From NCBI RefSeq assembly GCF_013409935.1, contig NZ_JACCCO010000002.1:868001-932000 (forward strand): DNA of 64,000 bases. Reading direction: 5' to 3'. The notes under the pieces were generated by a model. That model had not been told where the DNA came from. It saw nothing but the letters and a program-made list of their open reading frames with translations, and did no database searches. Positions 55,409 to 63,984 of this stretch are shown here, piece after piece (within the stretch, counting starts at the first letter, position 1; every line of letters begins with the position of its first letter). A program made the translations under genes and the position numbers. The DNA is from Streptosporangium sandarakinum. GTDB taxonomy: Bacteria; Actinomycetota; Actinomycetes; Streptosporangiales; Streptosporangiaceae.

Positions 55409-56857
55409 ATGCAGACCCGTCGGGATCTCTACCAGGCGTACCGGCTGATGACCCAGCGCCTGAGCATGGCGCTGCTCCAGGGCGAGCCGGACCTGCCGGA
55501 GTCGCCCACGCGCCGGCACAACGTGGCCATGTTCGGCTCCGCGCTGGTCGCGGTGGTCGTGGCGGCGATCTTCGGCATCCTGGGGATGCTCCGCCCCGGC
55601 AGCGCGACCGCGCTCACCGCTCCCGGGACGGTGCTCATAGAGGAGGAGTCGGGCGCGGTCTTCGTCTACAGCGCCCCCAAGGAGCGGCTGATCCCGGTCG
55701 ACAACGTGACCTCCGCGCGGCTGCTGCTCGGCGAACAGCAGGTGAAGGTCCGCGCGGTCAGCGCGGCCTCGCTCGCGCAGTTCCGGCGCGACGCGATGGT
55801 GGGCATCGCCGGCGCCCCGAAGTCGCTGCCCGCCCCCGACCGCCTGGTCCGCACCCCCTGGACGGCGTGCGTGGTCGACGGCGTGGACACCGGCAACGAG
55901 CGCAGGCCGTACACCACGCTGCTCGGCGGCATCGACGTCGGCGGCGCCCCGATCGAGCAGGGCTCGGCCGTGGTCGTGGAGGAGGGGGGCCAGACCTGGA
56001 TGCTCTGGTCGAACCGGCGGATGCGGGTCCCGGCCGAGGCGGTGCGGACGATGACCGCCGAGCGGCCCCGGCAGGTCCCGGCGGCCTGGCTCAACGCGCT
56101 GCCCGAGGGGCCCGCCTTCCGCGGCCCGGACATCCCCGGCCTCGGCCGCGCCGTGACCGGGCCCGACGGTGACCGCTACCGGGCCGGCACGGTGTTCACG
56201 GTGTCGCCGGTGGCCGGCATGCCCGCCCGCTGGTACGTCCTGCTCCCCGACGGCCTGGCGTCCCTCACCCCGGCGCAGGCCGCCCTGCTGCTGCAGAGCC
56301 CGGTCATCAAGCAGAAGGCGTACCGCGGCGCGTCCGCCCAGCCGGTCGAGCTGGACGCCGCGACGGTGAACGCGACGAAGGCGTCCGCCACCGACCTTGG
56401 CGCCCCCGACCTGCCGTCGGCCATGCCGAAGGTCATCACGGTGTCCGGCGCGACCCCGCTCTGCGCCGTCTACTCCGGCACCGAGCGGGGATCGGCCCGG
56501 GCGGTGCTGACGGTGGGCGCCGCCAAGCCCATCCCGCAGCCGCCGAAGGGCTGGTTCAACCAGGAGGTGGCCGACCAGGTGCTGCTCACCCCGGGCTCGG
56601 CCGCCCTGGTGGGCGTCCTGCCCGGGGAGGGGCGGCTCGACGCCGTCGGGCCGCTCTACCTCATCGGCGACCAGGGGCGTCGGCACGCGATCCCGTCCGC
56701 CGAGCTGCTGCCCGCCCTCGGCTACGGCGAGAAGAACGTCGCGCCGCTGCCGGCCCACCTGCTGCACCTCATCCCCGAGGGACCGGCGCTCGACCCGGAG
56801 GCGGCCAGGAACCCGATCCAGACCGCCCCGGCGGCGGTGACCCCGCCGCAGCAGTGA
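55409..56857 (+). CDS. eccB: Type VII secretion core protein EccB
   Basis: 482 residues. A short cytoplasmic N-terminus (QTRRDLYQAYRLMTQRLSMALLQG) and one membrane segment (about 41-63) precede the large extracytoplasmic repeat domain (GTVLIEEESGAVFVYSAPKERLIPVDNVTSARLLLGEQQVKVRAV, read in parts). This is the standard EccB layout; EccB is part of the ESX inner-membrane complex. ATG 55409 follows GCGGAGGTGGA. Upstream in-frame starts lack an SD. The other core genes eccC, eccD and eccE are not in this window. Confidence 0.93.
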   Translation: MQTRRDLYQAYRLMTQRLSMALLQGEPDLPESPTRRHNVAMFGSALVAVVVAAIFGILGMLRPGSATALTAPGTVLIEEESGAVFVYSAPKERLIPVDNVTSARLLLGEQQVKVRAVSAASLAQFRRDAMVGIAGAPKSLPAPDRLVRTPWTACVVDGVDTGNERRPYTTLLGGIDVGGAPIEQGSAVVVEEGGQTWMLWSNRRMRVPAEAVRTMTAERPRQVPAAWLNALPEGPAFRGPDIPGLGRAVTGPDGDRYRAGTVFTVSPVAGMPARWYVLLPDGLASLTPAQAALLLQSPVIKQKAYRGASAQPVELDAATVNATKASATDLGAPDLPSAMPKVITVSGATPLCAVYSGTERGSARAVLTVGAAKPIPQPPKGWFNQEVADQVLLTPGSAALVGVLPGEGRLDAVGPLYLIGDQGRRHAIPSAELLPALGYGEKNVAPLPAHLLHLIPEGPALDPEAARNPIQTAPAAVTPPQQ

Positions 56858-57031
56858 GCGTGGCGCCCGTCCGGGCGTCCAGGCGTGTGCCCCGGGGCTC
56901 CGAGGCGGGAACCCCGGGGTTCTCCGGGGCGGGCGTCCGGCGCGGGCGGGGGAAGGAGGGGGCCGGGAGGAACGGTCGGACGCCGACGCCGACGCCGGTC
57001 GGCGGTGAGGGCGTCCCGCCGGGAAGGCCCC

Positions 57032-57748
57032 CTACCTCGGCTTCGGGCTGATGCCCGTCCCCTTCTGGTACCGCAGGCCCGCCTGGGTGAAGTCCGGCGT
57101 CTGGCCCGGGAGGGTCTTCATGCCGAAGAACAGCGCCTGGTGGCCGATCTGCAGGGTGTTGACCGCGGCGAAGATGGTGGCGGCGGCGGCCACGAGCACC
57201 GTCTTCCGCTTGACGACGGCGTTGACCACGGCGTTGATCTTGTTGACGATCTGGAGGATCGCGACCTGCACGGGAACCCCCACGAGCGGCGGGAGGAGCC
57301 TGGCGGCCTGGAAGGCCGCCCCGAGCGTCAGCATCGTCGCGGCGACGTAACTGGCGAACACGGCCGCGGCGTGGTAGGCGTCCCCGGTCTGGCCGGCGCA
57401 CTCGCCCGCGGCCTGGCGGTACCTCTTGTTGTCGCTCAGCGCCGCGAGGAAGGAGTCCGCGGCGGTGTTGAAGGTCTCCGCCGCCTCACCCTCCCAGTGC
57501 TTGTTCTCCTTGACCTGCTTCTTCAGGTTCTTGATGTCGGCCGTGATCCGGTCGAGGTTCTCCGGGGAGTTCTCCTTGCCCTGGTCGCACCACCCCTCGG
57601 CCGCCTTCTTCATGCTGGCGGGATTGGAGACCAGCAGGCCGAGCGCGACGGGGATCGCCAATGCCTGCTTGCTCCTGAGCAGCCCGGCGGCGACGACCGT
57701 CGCCGCCACGGACGCCGTGAACAACCGGACATCGTTCTCATACGCCAC
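57032..57748 (-). CDS. Type VII-associated membrane protein, WXG-like helices (paralogue of the 53691 gene)
   Basis: 238 residues. Two hydrophobic stretches near the start (about 9-45) precede a helical region with a WEG turn (NKHWEGEAAETFNTAADSFLAAL), then membrane segments (AAAVFASYVAATMLTLGAAFQAARLL and VLVAAAATIFAAVNTLQIG) and the ending TPDFTQAGLRYQKGTGI. The order helix pair, membrane segments, DFTQA matches the gene at 53691, which suggests a paralogous family of ESX-linked membrane proteins. GGAAGGAG stands 13 bases before ATG 57748. No function is known. Confidence 0.58.
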   Translation of the reverse strand: MAYENDVRLFTASVAATVVAAGLLRSKQALAIPVALGLLVSNPASMKKAAEGWCDQGKENSPENLDRITADIKNLKKQVKENKHWEGEAAETFNTAADSFLAALSDNKRYRQAAGECAGQTGDAYHAAAVFASYVAATMLTLGAAFQAARLLPPLVGVPVQVAILQIVNKINAVVNAVVKRKTVLVAAAATIFAAVNTLQIGHQALFFGMKTLPGQTPDFTQAGLRYQKGTGISPKPR

Positions 57749-57781
57749 GAGGCGCTCCTTCCGCCCTGCCGTCTCTCACCG

Positions 57782-58981
57782 TCACACCTCGTGGCTGATG
57801 ACCGAGGGGGCGATGTCCACGTCGTCCTCCCAGTCCTGCTCGCTTCCGCGCAGCAGCGCCGAGGGCTCCCTCTCCTCGTCCTTGCCGCCGGGGGCTCCGC
57901 CGCCGCCCATGGGAGGGACCATCGGCATGCCGCCCATACCCGGCACGCCGGTCGCGCCGGACGCGACGGGGCGTACCGCCTGCGAGGGGGAGCTCCCGCC
58001 GAAGCCGCCGCCGCTCTGGCTACCGCGGTTCTGGCTTCCCTGGTTGTTCTGGTTGCCCTGGTTGTTCTGGGGGTTGCCGGGGGGCTGGACCTGCCCCGCC
58101 GGGTCGCCCGGCCAGTTCGGCGGCGCCGCGTTCTGGAGCTGCTGGGCCTGGCGGGCCTGCTGGGCGAGCAGGTCGTCGGGGTCGTAGCCCGCCAGGTGCG
58201 TGGTGTTCGGGTTGTAGCGGGAGGGGTCGGGGAGCGCGCCGTTGAGATCCGGCGCGTTCGGCACGGACACGTTCGGGACGGCCGTGTTCGGGTCGGGCAC
58301 GTTCGGGACGGGGATGTTCGGGCGGGGGACGTCGGTGCCGGGCACGTTCGGCCGGGGGACGTCGACCCCCGGGAGGCCGTTCCTGGACGGGTCCGTTCCG
58401 GGCGGCCCTCCGTTCAGGCCGGAGCCGAGGTTCGGCGGACCGCCGTTCAGGTTCGGCGCGGACGGCAGGTTGCCGCCCGGCGCCCCGCCGCCCGGTCCCA
58501 GGCCCGTCGGCCCGAGGCCGGCGGGACCGCCCCCCGCGGACGGGCCGTTCAGCAGGGAGTCGATGTCGGGTCCGCCGGAGGGCGACCCCGGGCCGGAGAC
58601 GGGGATCTTCTTGTCGTCCCCACCGGAGTCCTTGACCTTGTCGTCCCCACCGGAGTCCTTGACCTTGCTGCGGTCGTCGGCGTCCTTGTAGAACTTGTCC
58701 GCGTCGGCCAGAGAGTGCTGCCACGACTCCAGCGCCGCCGCCGCGGCGTCGAGCGCCGCCGCGCCCTCGTCGCACGCCTGCGAGTGGGCGCTGTTGATGC
58801 CCATGCCCAGCACGCCGCAGTCGGGCCAGTCGAAGGCGAAGCCCTTGGTCCTGGTGGAGAGGTCCCTGAGGTGCGGGACGTGCTGTCCCATGGAGCCGCC
58901 CAGCCCCTTCACCTTGCCCTCGGTGAAGCCCACCTCCCGGGAGGCGCCGCTGTGCGCGGGCTTCTCTCCGTTATCGGACAT
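57782..58981 (-). CDS. Candidate type VII substrate with Pro/Asn/Gly repeats and GGGG tail
   Basis: 399 residues. The N-terminal 105 are helical, with the motif CGVLGMGINSAHSQACDEGAAALDAA. A linker has a duplicated KVKDSGGDD unit, then a long region of NVPxPN/DVPRPN repeats and NQGNQNNQGS. The C-terminus is GMPMVPPMGGGGAPGGKDEEREPSALLRGSEQDWEDD, the PPMGGGG...ER...W-acid tail seen in actinobacterial ESX substrates. ATG 58981 has a weak SD (a GTG in frame at 58990 is possible). It lies 33 bases before the 57032 gene on the same strand, probably in one operon. Confidence 0.6.
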   Translation of the reverse strand: MSDNGEKPAHSGASREVGFTEGKVKGLGGSMGQHVPHLRDLSTRTKGFAFDWPDCGVLGMGINSAHSQACDEGAAALDAAAAALESWQHSLADADKFYKDADDRSKVKDSGGDDKVKDSGGDDKKIPVSGPGSPSGGPDIDSLLNGPSAGGGPAGLGPTGLGPGGGAPGGNLPSAPNLNGGPPNLGSGLNGGPPGTDPSRNGLPGVDVPRPNVPGTDVPRPNIPVPNVPDPNTAVPNVSVPNAPDLNGALPDPSRYNPNTTHLAGYDPDDLLAQQARQAQQLQNAAPPNWPGDPAGQVQPPGNPQNNQGNQNNQGSQNRGSQSGGGFGGSSPSQAVRPVASGATGVPGMGGMPMVPPMGGGGAPGGKDEEREPSALLRGSEQDWEDDVDIAPSVISHEV

Positions 58982-59182
58982 GACCACCACACTCTTCCGT
59001 ACGGCTTTCCGGATGGTCTCCCCGAAACCTCCGGGTAAGCGATCACCCTACCCGTATCGGATCTTCGGCGCCCTCCGTACGGCGCGCCGCCCACGGGGTC
59101 GCCGGGCGGACGCCGGAGGTGTCCGCGGCCACCGCCGGAGCGGCGGTCCCCGGAGGACCGGCCCCCGGCGGACGGCGGTCCC

Positions 59183-60709
59183 TCAGCAGAGCAGCGAGGG
59201 CCCCCCGCCTTCGGCGGAGCCCCAGACGTCGTCGACCTCGGAGACGGGGATGCCCGGGCTCCGCTCCTCCTGCTCCCCCTCCGCGGCCCCGCCTCCCATG
59301 AGGGGCGGGATCATCCCGGGGCCACCCGTCGTGCCCCGCGACAGCACGGCGGAGGTCACGCCGTTCGCGTTCGCCGAGCCCCAGCCGGAGCCGTTCCCGA
59401 AGCCGTACCCGTTCCCCGGGCCGTTCCCGGTGCCGGGACCGCCGAGGATCGGCGGGACGTTGGTCGTGACGTTGGGGAAGGCGGTCACGTTCGGGTTCGG
59501 GGTCACGGTGGTGTTGCCGATCACCGGGTTGGGGTGCCCGAGCGAGTTGTACGGCGAGACGGTGGTCGTGGGCGTCTGCGGGTTGAAGTTCGACATCTCG
59601 GTGGCGCGGGGGTCGTACCGGGAGCCCTCGTCTCCGCCGATCACGGGCGGTACGGTGCCGTCGCCGTTCCGGCCGGTGCCGTTCGATCCGGAACCGTCCG
59701 CGCCGGGACCGTTCGCACCGGGGTCGTTCGCCCCGGGCAGGCCCGTCCCCGTGTCGCCGGGCGCGTGGGAGCCCGGCCCGTTCGTGCCGGTGTCACCGGA
59801 GCCGGAGCCGGAGTCCGAGCCGTGCGAGCCCGAACCGCCGCCGGAGCCGTTCGCCCCGCCGCCACCCGAGCCCGAACCGCCCGAGCCGCCGGAACCCGAA
59901 CCGGAGCCGTGGGAGCCGGAACCCGAACCGGAGCCGCCGCCGGACCCGTCCGGCCACGAGGAGCCGCCCGGGTTGTACGCGCCTCCCGAACCGTTCCCGG
60001 AGAAGATCGAGCCGTTGTTCGGCGAGCCGTCCGGGTAGCGGGTGTCCCGGTAGTCGCCGGGTCCGCCCGGCAGCGCCACGACCGGAAGCTCGTACGACAC
60101 GTGCGGGGGGACGTACGAGGTGTAGAGCTCGACGATCTTCTCGTTGAGCTCCTTCAGCACCTCGCGCGCCGCCCGGTCGGCGTCCTCCGGCGTCAGGACC
60201 GTCTCCCCGGAGGACGTCGCGCCGGGGGTGGGCGTGGTCGTCGGGGTGGCGGTCGGCGACGGCGACGAGGTCGCCCGGGACGTCGCCCCCGGAGTCGGCG
60301 AGGGCCCCGGGGTGGGGGTCGGCACCTTCGGGTCGGGGATCTTCTCGATCTTCGCGATGGCCTGGGGGAGGTACTCGCCGCCGTAGAGCCGCAGGGTGGT
60401 GGACATCTGGTTCATCTTCGAGACCAGCTCGGAGCCCGTGGCGTGCAGCATCTGCAGCGCCTTCTGCACCTCCTTCGCCGCGTCGCCGCCCCACACCCGC
60501 GACAGCTCGGCCGCGTTGCGCTGCAACGCGCCGAGGACGAGGTCGATGGTCCCGGCGGCGTTGCCGTAGGCGAACCCCGCGTCGTTGACGGCGGCCGGAG
60601 AGGTGTCGCGCAGCAGCCTCTCGATCTCGCTCTTGCCGGCGGCGGGCGCGCCCGCCTCCGGAACCGCGCTATAGGACCGGATCAGCAGAACCTTGGCTTC
60701 GCTTCCCAC
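59183..60709 (-). CDS. Candidate type VII substrate with coiled N-terminus, Gly/Ser-rich middle and GGGG tail
   Basis: 508 residues from GTG 60709 (SD GGGGAAGG). Residues 1-140 are helical with a WGG turn (LSRVWGGDAAKEVQKAL) like WXG/PPE bundles; a Thr/Pro stretch and a helix (DADRAAREVLKELNEKIVELY) follow, then a very long Gly/Ser/Asn region. The C-terminus GPGMIPPLMGGGAAEGEQEERSPGIPVSEVDDVWG has the same PPxMGGGG...EER...VW tail as the gene at 57782. It is followed in the cluster by two WXG100 genes; it is probably exported by this ESX system. Confidence 0.6.
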   Translation of the reverse strand: MGSEAKVLLIRSYSAVPEAGAPAAGKSEIERLLRDTSPAAVNDAGFAYGNAAGTIDLVLGALQRNAAELSRVWGGDAAKEVQKALQMLHATGSELVSKMNQMSTTLRLYGGEYLPQAIAKIEKIPDPKVPTPTPGPSPTPGATSRATSSPSPTATPTTTPTPGATSSGETVLTPEDADRAAREVLKELNEKIVELYTSYVPPHVSYELPVVALPGGPGDYRDTRYPDGSPNNGSIFSGNGSGGAYNPGGSSWPDGSGGGSGSGSGSHGSGSGSGGSGGSGSGGGGANGSGGGSGSHGSDSGSGSGDTGTNGPGSHAPGDTGTGLPGANDPGANGPGADGSGSNGTGRNGDGTVPPVIGGDEGSRYDPRATEMSNFNPQTPTTTVSPYNSLGHPNPVIGNTTVTPNPNVTAFPNVTTNVPPILGGPGTGNGPGNGYGFGNGSGWGSANANGVTSAVLSRGTTGGPGMIPPLMGGGAAEGEQEERSPGIPVSEVDDVWGSAEGGGPSLLC

Positions 60710-60747
60710 AGCACCTTCCCCTGCCCGCTTCTGCCCTGCGCCCCGCC

Positions 60748-61164
60748 TCAGCCGCCGTTGGCTCGGCGGGCCCCGTCGTACTCGTCGGCGTTCGCCCTGA
60801 TCGCCTTGACGGCCTCGTCCAGCCGCTGGGCGAAGAGGCCGTACACCTTCCACAGCGCCTGGGCGCCCTCGTCACCGCTGGACTGGCCGACAGTGTGGGC
60901 GAACGCCTGCGCCGCGCTCCAGGAGCCGATCTCCTTGGCGGTCAGTCCGCCGTTCTCGCTGACGCTCTCCACCGTCCCGGTGGTGTAGCCCTCGGAGTAG
61001 GCCGGGCCCTTGAGCATCCCGGCGTACTCCTCCAGCTCGCCGGCGATCGCCCGCATCTTGGAGGCGCTGAACTCGGCGCCGGGGGAGCCGTCCAGACCGG
61101 GCCAGTTGGGGTCGACCCAGAGCGCGCGGTCACCGGCGCCGTCGATGGCGTCCTTACTGGTCAT
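60748..61164 (-). CDS. Small helical type VII-associated protein
   Basis: 138 residues, mostly helical (FSASKMRAIAGELEEYAGMLKG, then AAQAFAHTVGQSSGDEGAQALWKVYGLFAQRLDEAVKAIRANADEYD). The composition and size resemble the 130-140 residue ESX-linked proteins that accompany WXG100 pairs. ATG 61164 follows AAGGGG. It lies between the two WXG100 genes and the large substrate, on the same strand. Confidence 0.55.
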   Translation of the reverse strand: MTSKDAIDGAGDRALWVDPNWPGLDGSPGAEFSASKMRAIAGELEEYAGMLKGPAYSEGYTTGTVESVSENGGLTAKEIGSWSAAQAFAHTVGQSSGDEGAQALWKVYGLFAQRLDEAVKAIRANADEYDGARRANGG

Positions 61165-61276
61165 GATCACCCCTTGTGGAGAGGCCGGGCCGCGGGCCAT
61201 GGGCCCGCGACCTGAGACGGACTGTCCCGGTCACCGCCGCCGCGGTGACCGAACGGAGACCGGCGTGCCGGTCGCG

Positions 61277-61591
61277 TCAGGAGCTGGACCAGATCGCCTT
61301 GTTGCGCGCCTCGGCGGCCCGGTAGTTGTCGTTGGCGACGCCGAGGGCCACCGCGGCCTCGTGGAGCTGACGGCCCATCTCCTGCTCCGCCCGGTCCCAC
61401 TTGGCCCGGTGCTCTTCGAAGAAGGTCGCCGCGCCACCGGCCCAGGCCTGCTCGCCCAGGGTCTGCCGGAGCTTGGTGACCAGGTCGTCGGTGGCCTTGT
61501 CCATGTCGGTGACGACCTTGAGGAGCTGTTCCTGGACGCGCTCCATGTGGCCGAAGTCGACCTTGGTGTAGTCACCTGCGGAGTTGGACAT
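61277..61591 (-). CDS. WXG100 family protein (EsxA/EsxB-like)
   Basis: 104 residues, the usual size: helix 1 (HMERVQEQLLKVVTDMDKATDDLVTKLRQTLGEQ), the W-x-G turn WAGGAATFF, and helix 2 (EHRAKWDRAEQEMGRQLHEAAVAL), with the acidic/aromatic C-terminal end. It probably forms a heterodimer with the product of the next gene, 61629-61952, and is exported by the ESX system. ATG 61591; SD AAGGAGAG nearby (61598-61605). Confidence 0.85.
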   Translation of the reverse strand: MSNSAGDYTKVDFGHMERVQEQLLKVVTDMDKATDDLVTKLRQTLGEQAWAGGAATFFEEHRAKWDRAEQEMGRQLHEAAVALGVANDNYRAAEARNKAIWSSS

Positions 61592-61628
61592 TCGACTCTC
61601 CTTACTCTGACCGTTTACGGGGGACGCG

Positions 61629-61952
61629 CTACCTGGGGGGAAGGTTGATGAGGGAGTCGACCCGGTTCATACCGGACTGCACGTCCTGATCGGCCCCGCT
61701 GTAGGTGACGGCGTTCTGACCCATCCGGTCGGCGATGTCCTCCAGGTCACGCCGGATGATGAGGGCCTGCTCGTCCCACTTGGTCATGGCCTGCTGGAAC
61801 TTGACGGCCGCCGCGCCGAGCCAGCCCGAGGCCGTGAGCTCCTGGGTCGTGGTCGCGACGCCCCTGCGCAGACCCTCGACGAACTGCGCGGTGTCGACGA
61901 CCTGGGTCGCACCCAAGGTGATCTTCTCTGGGCTCGCACCGTAAAACTCCAC
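61629..61952 (-). CDS. WXG100 family protein (EsxB/EsxA-like)
   Basis: 107 residues with the WXG turn WLGAAAVKF between two helices (VVDTAQFVEGLRRGVATTTQELTASG and QQAMTKWDEQALIIRRDLEDIADRMGQNA). GTG 61952 has GGAGGTG. It is the first gene of the minus-strand run 61952-57032 that includes the partner WXG100 gene, and it is divergent from the 62308 gene across an AT-rich region. Confidence 0.85.
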   Translation of the reverse strand: MEFYGASPEKITLGATQVVDTAQFVEGLRRGVATTTQELTASGWLGAAAVKFQQAMTKWDEQALIIRRDLEDIADRMGQNAVTYSGADQDVQSGMNRVDSLINLPPR

Positions 61953-62307
61953 CGGTCACCTCCGTGACATGGGGCTGCCTCTTCGTCACGGCGCCACGTC
62001 CTCGCGCCCACCCCGTGACTTATATGTCACACAGAGCGACAAAAGGAACTACCCCCGCGAACATCATCGAATGGCATGTTAGCGATCTAGAGCCGCACAA
62101 CTAACGCGCGCATATATTACGGCCTCATAACATTTCAACGACTTCACAACAAACGCCCAGGCCAGCGAGGCGTCATCCTTTTAATAACCGCCCGGCGGTC
62201 ATGGCCGCCACCTGCGTGATAGTTGATACTTCATCCATTTCTGTACCGGCCAAACGTGGTTGAGCTACTGTTGGCGATCACTGCGCGACGTGACGGGGAG
62301 GGTGGAG
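61953..62307. promoter_or_regulatory. AT-rich divergent promoter region with a palindrome
   Basis: Between two divergent ESX gene runs. I count 58 G+C in the 120 bases 62041-62160, against roughly 73 % in neighbouring genes. A palindrome with half-sites GTGAC and GTCAC separated by TTATAT lies at 62015-62030. Such AT-rich islands attract xenogeneic silencers (Lsr2/EspR-type) in actinobacteria; binding here is speculative. No gene was found in it. Confidence 0.55.
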
Positions 62308-63978
62308 TTGGCCGAGAGCCTCAACATCGAACGCCTGCTCAACTGGGGCGAGACTCAGACCCCACCCACCACCGGCCCGGTGGAGATCATCCGTCCCGCC
62401 GAAGACGGCGCGGAAGCGGCCTCCACGGCGCAGGCGTCCGCGGCGTCCGACTTCTCCGGCCTCACCGGCTACGAGGGTCCGATCGACCTGGCCACGTCGC
62501 CCGCGTCGTCCGCCCTCGGCGCCGACGCCTCCGCGACGGCCGTGGGAACGGGTGGCGCCGCGCCCGGAGGGTCTCCCGACGACGGCCCCAAGCAGGAGAT
62601 CATCACGGACCCGTACGGCGAGGCCGGCCCCGCCGGGGGGGCGGCGAACGACGGCGGGGCGGCCGCGGACGGCCCGCGCGGCTCCGCTGACGGCTCCCCC
62701 TTCGACGACTCCCGGGACCCGGACGACGGCTCGCGCGGCTCCGGTGAGGACCCGGCCACCGACGTCTCCCGGGACCCGGACGACGGGTCCGGGGACCCGG
62801 ACGGTGACGCGGGGGTTCCCGAGGGCGAGGCGCACGACCCGGGTGAGACCGGGGACGCCGATTCCGACGAGCCCGGATACATCGAGCCGAGCGGACCGGA
62901 CGACGACGCCGGGTCCGGCGACGGCGACGCGACCGGGCCGGATGATGAGATCTACCCCGACGACCCGAACGGCGACGTGACCGAGGACCCCAATCCGCCG
63001 GGCACCGACGGCCCGGCGGACTCCGGCGACCCCGGCGACCAGGGGAACCCCGGGGACTCCGGGAATCCGGGTGACCAGGGGAACCCCGGCGGCTCCGACG
63101 GCTCCGGGACGGGTGACACGAGCGGTCCGGGAACCGGCGACACCGGCGGCCCGGGAACCGGCGACCCGACCGTCCCCGTCGAGCCCGGCGGTTCCGGTAA
63201 CCCGACCGACCCCACGAACCCGTCCGATCCGAACGCCCCCGGAGGCGGCACCGACCCCACGTCGCCGGGCCAGCCGGAGACCCCGGGCGCGGAGACCCCG
63301 GGTGCGGAGATGCCGGGCACCGAGCTGCCCGGCACGGGCACCCCGGGCACCGGGACCCCCGGCACGGAGACCCCCGGCGCCGAGACGCCGGGCCTGGAGA
63401 CTCCGGCGGTGCCGAGCGGGTCGCCCGGCGGCGGCGATACGGGCGGCGGCGGGATGCCCAGCGGCCTCGGCAACACCGGAGGCGGCGGCTCCGGACCGGG
63501 TGGGCTCGGAGGCGGAGCCGGCGCCCCGGACCTGGCGGAGCAGCAGAAGAAGGCCGCCGAGGAACAGAAGAAGGCGGCCGAGGAGCAGCGGAAAGCCGCC
63601 GAGGAACAGAAGAAGAAGCAGGCCGCCCAGCAGCGTGAGCAGTACCTCACCACGAAGGGCGTGGGCGACCACTGGCGCAAGGCCGACACCACCGCGCTGA
63701 CCAAGCTCAGCGGCAAGATCAAGGCCATCGGTGACGAGGGCGGGGAGGCCGCCACCGCCCACTCCAACGCCTCCGGCATCGACCTGGGCGGCTTCCCCGG
63801 CCTGGGCGTGCTCGGCCTGATGGGGCTCAACTCCGCGCACAACGGGACCCGCGACAACATGGTCAGGTACCTGGAGTCGGCCAGGACGCACCTGAACACC
63901 ACGATGAGCGGGCAGCTGAAAGAGGGATCGACGGTCATCAAGGCCGCCGAGGACGCCAACACACTCAAGGGAGTCTGA
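62308..63978 (+). CDS. Long Gly/Pro/Asp-rich candidate type VII secreted protein
   Basis: 556 residues from TTG 62308, which has GGAGG at the best spacing (62297-62301); GTG 62302 is too close. The start SLNIERLLNWGETQTPPTTG leads into a 350-residue region of collagen-like and acidic repeats (GNPGDQGNPGG, GTPGTETPGAETPG, TSPSDD-like). A coiled-coil of EEQKKAAEEQ units (about 412-440) precedes a C-terminal helical domain with the GLGVLGLMGLNSAHNGTRDNMVRYLESAR motif. The NSAH motif is shared with the gene at 57782. No signal peptide is present, consistent with ESX export rather than Sec. Confidence 0.6.
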   Translation: MAESLNIERLLNWGETQTPPTTGPVEIIRPAEDGAEAASTAQASAASDFSGLTGYEGPIDLATSPASSALGADASATAVGTGGAAPGGSPDDGPKQEIITDPYGEAGPAGGAANDGGAAADGPRGSADGSPFDDSRDPDDGSRGSGEDPATDVSRDPDDGSGDPDGDAGVPEGEAHDPGETGDADSDEPGYIEPSGPDDDAGSGDGDATGPDDEIYPDDPNGDVTEDPNPPGTDGPADSGDPGDQGNPGDSGNPGDQGNPGGSDGSGTGDTSGPGTGDTGGPGTGDPTVPVEPGGSGNPTDPTNPSDPNAPGGGTDPTSPGQPETPGAETPGAEMPGTELPGTGTPGTGTPGTETPGAETPGLETPAVPSGSPGGGDTGGGGMPSGLGNTGGGGSGPGGLGGGAGAPDLAEQQKKAAEEQKKAAEEQRKAAEEQKKKQAAQQREQYLTTKGVGDHWRKADTTALTKLSGKIKAIGDEGGEAATAHSNASGIDLGGFPGLGVLGLMGLNSAHNGTRDNMVRYLESARTHLNTTMSGQLKEGSTVIKAAEDANTLKGV

Positions 63979-63984
63979 GCGGGC

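Noticed and set aside
62015-62030. CRP/GlxR-type operator
   Set aside because: The TGA...TCA halves are 8 bases apart instead of 6, so the spacing is wrong for that family.
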